This document shows, in pieces, positions 58,133 through 64,000 of a stretch of 64,000 nt of DNA (positions within the stretch are counted from its first letter, which is position 1; the number at the start of each line of letters is the position of its first letter). A model generated the notes under the pieces. It had not been told where the DNA came from. It made no database searches and worked only from the letters and a program-made list of their open reading frames with translations. A program made the translations under genes and the position numbers. Source of the DNA: Tricholomella constricta (Eukaryota; Basidiomycota; Agaricomycetes; Agaricales; Lyophyllaceae). The stretch spans positions 1 through 64,000 of the forward strand of contig JAACJP010000046.1 in assembly GCA_013368375.1 (NCBI GenBank), written 5' to 3'.

Positions 58133-59568
58133 GGAGTCGGTTGCGGTTGTTTGAGAGAAGTGGAGACAAGCTGGTTATAGTTTGATAGTTCTATAGTTCT
58201 ATAGCTTGTCTGCCTTGGAAAAAATTCATTTCGTGTTTTCGTTCGTTACAGTACTGTACTCTTCTGAACCTCTCCTCAATCGTGACGATGGGTCGATCAA
58301 GATCAAAATCTAGTCAGCGGGGTAATCTAAGGCCATAGTCAAACAAATGTAAATACTTTTCAAGTTCTTCTGCAAGTTCTCATCGATCATCATGCGTATG
58401 TCTTCACGCATCTGCACAGTGTCATCTTTGCCCGTATCTTCTCTATGCGGGAAAGCGTGATACTCAGAATACCTGACAAGCAGCTGCGTCTGAATCAGCG
58501 TCCATCCGGCGTGGTACCCCACTCGCCTTTTGTGGAACGCTCCATACGAACCTGCTACGGGTAACAGCGCGTATCTGTACCTTGGCCTTCGTTCGACCGT
58601 CGGTGTCGTGCAAAGGTGAGTTAAGGAAATTTCCGATTGTTCAAGGTCGCGCCGTAGTAACTCCTCCCCGGAATATTTGTAGAGTGTGTACGTGCTCTTG
58701 AGTTTCATGTCATGTCCATATCGGATTCGGATGGGGGGTCTGCACGTTGGCTTAACGGTTTTAACGGACCGACCTACTTACAACTGTTCCTTGGACTGAG
58801 ACATGCGGGGAATGGAAAGCAAAGCTCTGGCCACGGTCGTGAGTGGGTCAGCGCTGTATAAGGCCGTTTTAGCAGAACCCCCCACTGGCTTCGTCGATTA
58901 CGGACCTGGATGATCATCATGATGACAATAGGCGAGTCGGTGGCCCTGGTTCCTGCGTCGACCAATCGTAAACCGTATGTAGCTCGTGCGGTCCTTCGTT
59001 ATATCATCGCTCGCCCAACGACGAAATCGCCTGTGCGTACAAGCGCGGTCGATCCCTCTGACCAAATGGCGCCATACAACATCCGTTTAGAGCTCAACTC
59101 TCCATTTTTACGTGTGGCGCACTTGTAGTTTTTGGTTTTGCGACGTGTCTTTGTCTCCAGGCAGTTGACCTTTATGTTACTCTCGACGTCCCTCCCAACG
59201 AAGAACTTTTGTCTGCAATCTCCAGTGGCATCCGGCGGACCGCGCCCTACCCAACTTCCTGGAGTTAAAAATAGAAAAATGGACCACGAGCACCAGGCTC
59301 CTCCGATTGTTTCCCCGCGACCACTCGTCTGGAAGCCCAACCTGTCAAGATCCGGCTCCAACGAGATGTAGGCTGCTATCACCTGTCATACACTACTACT
59401 ATGCACGTGGCCTGCCAACAGGCAGTCGTCTCCCGTCGTTTGTGCTGGATCGCGGTTACACGTGATGACGAGAAGCACTGACGCTTCACTTTTCTTCGTT
59501 GACACCATTTTTCGGTGGCAGCTCCTCGTCTTCTCTCTCATTGAAACCACTGGGCCGTGCGGAACCGA

Positions 59569-59577
59569 CGGACCGCC
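59569..59577 (+). promoter_or_regulatory. CGGACCGCC element upstream of pectate lyase 2
   Basis: Exact nonamer match to the element 194 bp before copy 1. Extra CGGACCG copies lie at about 58765 and 59236 in the same spacer. Confidence 0.45.
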
Positions 59578-59670
59578 AAGGAAAGTCCTGCCTACCGTCA
59601 TTGCCAGGAATGCAAACGCAGCTCTTGGAGCATCCAAGGATTATCCGAGGGCGGTCGCGAATCCCAGTGG

Positions 59671-59677
59671 TATAAAG
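59671..59677 (+). promoter_or_regulatory. TATA box of pectate lyase 2
   Basis: TATAAAG 83 bp before the ATG at 59754. Confidence 0.5.
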
Positions 59678-59753
59678 AGACATGCGAATGACAACGGATG
59701 GACCAGAAATCGTTCTCTCTGCTCTTCTCTGTATTAAAAACACCTCTCAGAAC

Positions 59754-61090
59754 ATGAAGTGGCTCGCTTCTCTCCTCGCTTTTACCGCCGTCCAGGTTTC
59801 ATTCGTACGTGTCGAGGATACAGGATATGGACTATCGCTGAACGATTTTTCTTTTAGGCCTCTGTTGTGGAGAAACGCGCGTCGACCGGTGACGTTGCAA
59901 ACATTGGATATGCAACTCTCAATGGCGGGTGAGCCTCATGCAATGCTTGGCATAAATTGGTTTTGACAGTGGCTTTCGCGATAGAACGACTGGCGGATCT
60001 GGCGGCACAACCACCACTGTTACGAGTCTCGCTGCTCTTACTGCTGCTGTGACTGGCACTGCCAAGAAGATCGTCATCATCTCTGGTATGTCTGCGGCCA
60101 TTCATAGTTTTGATACACATGCTCATTTCCTACAAGGAACCATTACAGGCAACGCTGTCGTCAGAGTCGGTTCCAACACCTCGGTCATTGGCCAAAAGGG
60201 TTCAGGTAATGAATCAGTTCAATGCTTTTCCGTTAGACTGCTACTCACGTTTCAACAACAGCTCTTGTTGGCGTTGGACTCCGCGTCCTGAACGAGAAGA
60301 ACGTCATCATTCGCAATGTCAAGGTCTCCAAGGTCTTGGCTGAAGTCGGCGATGCCATTGGCATCCAGGCCGCTTCCCAGGTTTGGCTGGATCACCTTGA
60401 CCTTTCCAGCGACAGGGACCACGACAAGGACTTGTAAGTGGCTCGCTTTGGCTAGTTCCACTGCCCCATACTAAGTGAACCCCAGCTACGATGGCCTTCT
60501 CGACATCACCCACGGCTGCACCGGCGTCACTGTCTCCAACAGCAAGCTATACACTCACTGGAAGGCGTCCCTTGTTGGCCACTCGGACAGCAACGGTGCC
60601 GAGGACACCCCGATCACCGTCACCTACGCTGCGAACAACTGGAACAACCTCAACTCCCGCACACCCTCCTTCCGCTTCGGCCATGGTCACATCTACAACA
60701 ACGTCTTTGACAACAACAACGACGGCATCAATACCCGTGACGGTCTGTCCTTTCACCTTGTTTTGACCAATTAGATTGTCTCAATTTTACCAACTAGGCG
60801 CCCAACTCCTCGTTGAGAACAACGTTTGGACTGGTACGAAGCCCCATCGTGCTCCACCCCGTGCTTCCCTGATCTTTTTCTATTTTCTATGAATCTGAAC
60901 AGGCACTAGCAAGCCCCTCTACTCCACCGATGGTGGATTCGCCGTCGCGACTGGCAACGACTTTGGAGGTGCAAGCAACACTGCCCCCACCGGCACTTTC
61001 ACCAGGCCGCCCTACTCCTACTCGCTCCTTGCGACCTCCAGCGTCAGGTCTTCGGTCGTTGCTAACGCCGGTCAAACCTTGACCTTCTGA
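59754..61090 (+). CDS. Pectate lyase, PL1 family, copy 2
   Basis: Paralogue of the gene at 56765, same strand and 1.6 kb downstream of it. It has the same signal peptide start (MKWLASLLAFTAVQV), a KRAS propeptide-like junction and the same intron positions. Conserved stretches are GSGGTTTTVTSLAAL, GTITGNAVVRVGSNTSVIG, GVGLRVLNEKNVIIRN, VWLDHLDLSSDRDHDKD (calcium ligands), LLDITHGCTGVTVSNSKL, HWKASLVGHSDSN, TPSFRFGHGHIYNNVF and GAQLLVENNVWTG. Copy 2 has the commoner DRDHDKD where copy 1 has DMDHDKD. It differs in some surface and loop positions (TPITVTYAANNW, PPYSYSLL). No break is seen, so both copies should be active and were probably kept for dose or slightly different pectins. Confidence 0.93.
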
Positions 61091-61480
61091 ACGTAACTCA
61101 CCTTACATACCCTGGACGTCTGCATGTATTATATACATATGCCGCCTTATAGAATTGGTTTCTTCTGAATCTCCGTGCGCGCACGCTTATTGTCGGATAA
61201 ATAATGCTTCCGCCCGAGTTGGCGGGTGGCGGACAGTGGACATGGTGAATGGAAAATGTCCAAGTGGCGCGCCAGCCTCTTTGCGGATGACCAACTTGAC
61301 AGAAACTGAGCAGGAGTTCTCAGGCGTCGGAGGCTCATTCATGTACATGTGTTTCTTTCTTAATCTTATAGCCGGGGGGTGGGGTTTACGTAGCTATCAA
61401 GACCTAGGGATAGACCCTAATATGCGCTTGCGCAGGCACCGTGCCTTCCTCGCCCTTGCGCAGCACTCAGAGTCAAAGCC
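61091..61480. other. Intergenic, promoter of the hydrolase gene
   Basis: Short spacer; no coding or repeat signal seen. Confidence 0.4.
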
Positions 61481-62962
61481 ATGTCCATGCAAGCAGAATC
61501 CGTGAAGGACGGCCCTCGGGACGGCTACGCCCTCGTGACGACGGCAAAGCGCTACTGGCTGCCCGAGCTCGAACGATACGCTGCGGACCCGGAGGCACTC
61601 ACGCTCGTGCTCCTGCACTCGACGAGCTTCCACAAGGAGACTTGGGAGCCCTCGCTGGAGAAACTGCTCACGCTCGCTGCACAGCCCGGCAGCCGAGTCA
61701 AGATACGCGAAGCGTGGGCGCTGGACTGTCCGAACCACGGTGAAGCGGGCCATCTGAATGAACGTGTGCTGAACTTGCCAGAGTTTCGCAATAATTGTGG
61801 GTTGTTCAAACGTTCAAACCGCGCTCATGTGGGGTCTAAGATCTAATTACTTCTAACGCGACTTGATTGACTGTAGTTACATGTGAGAAGTACGCAAAAG
61901 CTGCACATCGCTTTCTGTCGGACGGGCCTCTCCACGGCGCCCGCGTCGACTTTCGGAAACGGAATCTGGTGGGGATCGGGCATTCCTTGGGAGGGAACGC
62001 ACTGTGAGTTCCCAGTTCACGTCTTCCCCAGTCGTGCCACACTTAACGACAGAGGGTGTGGTTCAGGCTCATCTTACAGCACCTGGAACCACGCATACCC
62101 TTCAAGTCGCTCGTAATCGTCGAACCTCTCATCAGCCCCGCCGGGCCTCGCTACCTCAACAAACTGCGGTCCATCCTCGTCAAGGGCGCACACGAGCGGC
62201 GCGACGTGTGGCCGGACCGCGAGCAGGCGATGGCGGCGCTCAGGAGACGGGAGCGGACAAGGAAGTGGGATTCGCGAATCACAGACCTCTTCGTCGTGCG
62301 TGCTCTCTTTTGTTTTGGCGGTCTGGATTGATTGATTGATAGTGGGGTGGGCGGGATGTAGAAACACGCAATCGTGCCCCATCCTGGGTCGTACGAGGAG
62401 GAGACGCCGTACCTCGGTGTTACCCTGGCGTGCACCCGCGACCAGGAGGCGGTGAGTGTGTTCCTACATGTATGCTATGCCCCTTCTCGGTACGGTTGGG
62501 CTGAATGAGCTGTTGGGCGGCGGCAGGCGATGTACCGAGATGCGGACGGACCGACAAAGCCGGTTCAAGATCTGAAAAAAGCATGTGCCGCCCTCCCGGT
62601 TCATCTCGTTCTGGCGGCTGTCAACGACTTCATGTATTTACCCCTCCCCTGCCTTGTCGTCTTGCCGTATCTCTGACGCTTCCCCTTTTTACTGTGGTCG
62701 TTCAGACCGGCTAGGGTTCACGCTGCGATACTCGATCCTCAGTACGGAGGCAGATACGCGTCGGTACGGAAGATCGAGGGGGTCGGCCATTTGGTATGTT
62801 TCGGTTTTCGTGCGATGTGTCTCGTGGATTTCATCGCATCTCATCCTCATGCGAACGAAGGTCCCCCAAGAAGCCCCGGACAAACTCGGTGCTGTGATGT
62901 ATGAGGCATTAGCTTCGGAACCTGGCCCCTCGAATTCAGACAGTGTCAAACCAAAATTGTAG
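61481..62962 (+). CDS. Serine alpha/beta hydrolase, Lpx1/AKT2-like, PKL C-terminus
   Basis: Seven exons from ATG 61481 to TAG 62962. N-terminal text TLVLLHSTSFHKETWEPSL holds the HSTSF oxyanion-side loop, followed by AWALDCPNHGEAGHLNE. An intron joins to FTCEKYAKAAHRFL, and then comes the nucleophile elbow GIGHSLGGNAL (Ser in G-H-S-L-G). LVIVEPLISP, the insert with DREQAMAALRRRERTRKWD, and PYLGVTLACTRDQEA come next. The last exons give AILDPQYGGRYASVRKIEGVGHLVPQEAPDKL, whose His in GVGHLV is the expected catalytic base. This layout matches fungal hydrolases related to yeast peroxisomal Lpx1 and Alternaria AKT2-type proteins. It ends in Pro-Lys-Leu, a weak variant of a peroxisomal PTS1. Substrate unknown; likely an acyl ester or CoA-linked metabolite. 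Confidence 0.85.
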
Positions 62963-63634
62963 CAGACGCAGCCAAAACATGTACTAGGGTGTGTATATAT
63001 CCATACGTACGTACGTACGTACAACTCGGACGTTTGTACTTACTCTTCTGCGCGTTTTTGTATGGTTCAATTATCTTCATGTGGGATGTGGACGCGGAAT
63101 TATGGGTAATATGAGGTGCCGACTGAGATTGATACACACACATCCACGCCGTAGTCGCGGCAAATTTGAATAAAGTGTAGTTGGAAGGGCTGGTTGGTTG
63201 CTCCTAAGAAATAAGGGAGCAATATCAGATGTGCCGCACGGTGCTGAACTGGTTGTGGCCCAACCGACATATCACACGAGGGAAAGTTGACAGGCCTACA
63301 GAGGCGATGAGATGTGGAGCCGTGTAGCAGCCATATATAGAGATTACGGTGGAGGCACATAAGAAGACTTGGGTGGCGTACGGCTGCCTCGATCCCATTC
63401 GTGGCGCATCCACGGCCAAATCTATCTATATCCTTTGGCATGTCAAGCCACGGACCAGATGGTGGAAAGAAGCGGACGTGGGTTCTAGTTGACCAAGTGA
63501 GCTGTATGACAAATCCCAAGTAAGAAGCCGCTATCACTGGGGGCGCATAGCCTGAGGCTCGGGGCTTGCCACTCCGAGCTTGTTCAATGAGTTTACAAGA
63601 GAGGTATTTTTGTTTGCTACCGAGTTTCTCCAAA
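62963..63634. other. Intergenic between convergent genes
   Basis: Contains (TACG)n at 63004..63022. The minus ORF 63100..63633 has no recognisable motif. Confidence 0.4.
63004..63022 (+). repeat. (TACG)n short tandem repeat
   Basis: Nearly five tetranucleotide units just after the hydrolase stop. Confidence 0.9.
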
Positions 63635-64000
63635 TCAAGCCGCCATATTACGAACTACTTCTCTCCGTGCCCATTCCGACATGGCAGCGGCGTCATGACC
63701 AGGACCAATGAGCGCCCTCCAGACCAACATCCTACTCGTCATCAGATCCCAATCCCCAGTTACCGCTTCCAGGGACATCGACACGCGCCAAAGGGCCTCT
63801 ACAGCTGCCCCCCAGATCTGCACGGGATTTTCGCAGTGTAAAGATTCGTGGATCTCGTGCGCTTTGTATAGGGGCCCACTTGGAAGAGGCGACGAAGGCG
63901 ACGTCCCGATCGATGTAGGTGGAACCGTCGTAGATGCCTCTAGATGCTTCAGAGATTCCACACATAGCCCCAGGAGACAGGGGAGTTCAGGAACTTGGGG
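63635..64000 (-). CDS. 3' end of an unknown gene, cut by window edge
   Basis: A minus-strand frame is open from the window edge to a stop at 63635. After a Pro/Thr/Ser-rich linker (VPPTSIGTSPSSPLPSGP) it becomes helical and ordered: YKAHEIHESLHCENPVQIW, AVEALWRVSMSLEAVTGDWD, MLVWRALIGPGHDAAAMSEW, ARREVVRNMAA. The balanced composition and the clean end suggest a real C-terminus, but I recognise no family and cannot see any start. A second frame (63732..63965) is also open and has a protein-like stretch, so the assignment could change with more sequence. Confidence 0.4.
   Translation of the reverse strand, partial: PQVPELPCLLGLCVESLKHLEASTTVPPTSIGTSPSSPLPSGPLYKAHEIHESLHCENPVQIWGAAVEALWRVSMSLEAVTGDWDLMTSRMLVWRALIGPGHDAAAMSEWARREVVRNMAA

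Larger units (their letters stand above)
58133..59753. other. Spacer between the two pectate lyases; promoter of copy 2
   Basis: No gene recognised. Contains CGGACCG-type sites at about 58765, 59236 and 59569 and the TATA of copy 2. The minus ORF 58310..58708 has no family signal. Confidence 0.4.

Noticed and set aside
63100..63633. 177-residue minus-strand ORF after the hydrolase gene
   Set aside because: Composition and lack of motifs suggest chance; it sits between two convergent gene ends.

Overview
The window is nuclear DNA of a filamentous basidiomycete, most probably an agaricomycete mushroom or wood/litter fungus. The evidence is gene-dense DNA with genes broken by many 45-60 nt introns (GT..CTNAY..YAG), together with basidiomycete protein families (DUF6697-like, DUF6534-like seven-TM, laccase-type multicopper oxidase, PL1 pectate lyases, F-box/LRR paralogues). 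I saw no rRNA, tRNA, CRISPR array, or intact LTR or DNA transposon.

Layout. 1-7.1 kb: an unknown truncated gene (-), an acidic unknown protein (-), an O6-alkylguanine-DNA alkyltransferase (+) and a large membrane protein (+). 7.2-13.7 kb: a frame-disrupted F-box gene (-) and RFC1, the clamp-loader large subunit (+), with two ACGCGT cell-cycle boxes just upstream. 14.5-19.6 kb: a DUF6697-type gene (-), a DUF6534-type membrane protein (+) and a 79-residue Costars protein (-) that is too finely split to show as one ORF. 20.5-29.9 kb: a WD40-inositol polyphosphate 5-phosphatase (+), an MFS carrier with a 10-nt exon (+) and LEU4, 2-isopropylmalate synthase (-), whose first exon is 11 nt followed by a GC-AG intron.

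31.6-37.4 kb: a DHA1-type MFS exporter (+) and a secreted laccase-like protein (-). The laccase-like protein has lost three copper-ligand histidines (HWH to DFD in motif 1, HSH to HSQ in motif 2) but keeps the type-1 copper motifs. 37.4-41.7 kb is poor in recognisable genes. 41.7-46.0 kb: an SH3-containing Bud14/Tea4-like polarity scaffold (+). 46.6-52.8 kb: a very large ankyrin protein with a nucleotidyltransferase-like N-terminal half (+), interrupted by several apparent frameshifts. 52.9-55.7 kb: RSA3 (-) and ADE2 (+) diverge from a 160-bp shared promoter. 56.7-61.1 kb: two tandem pectate lyases (+) with a shared upstream element. 61.5-63.0 kb: a serine alpha/beta hydrolase (+). 63.6 kb to the edge: the 3' end of an unknown gene (-).

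Most genes are unrelated housekeeping neighbours. The groupings with functional meaning are the tandem pectate lyase pair, the RSA3/ADE2 divergent promoter and possibly the MFS exporter beside the laccase-like gene. The most unusual objects are the copper-ligand-deficient laccase and the nucleotidyltransferase-ankyrin gene. Exon boundaries were inferred by eye from splice signals and frame continuity; no transcript evidence was available.
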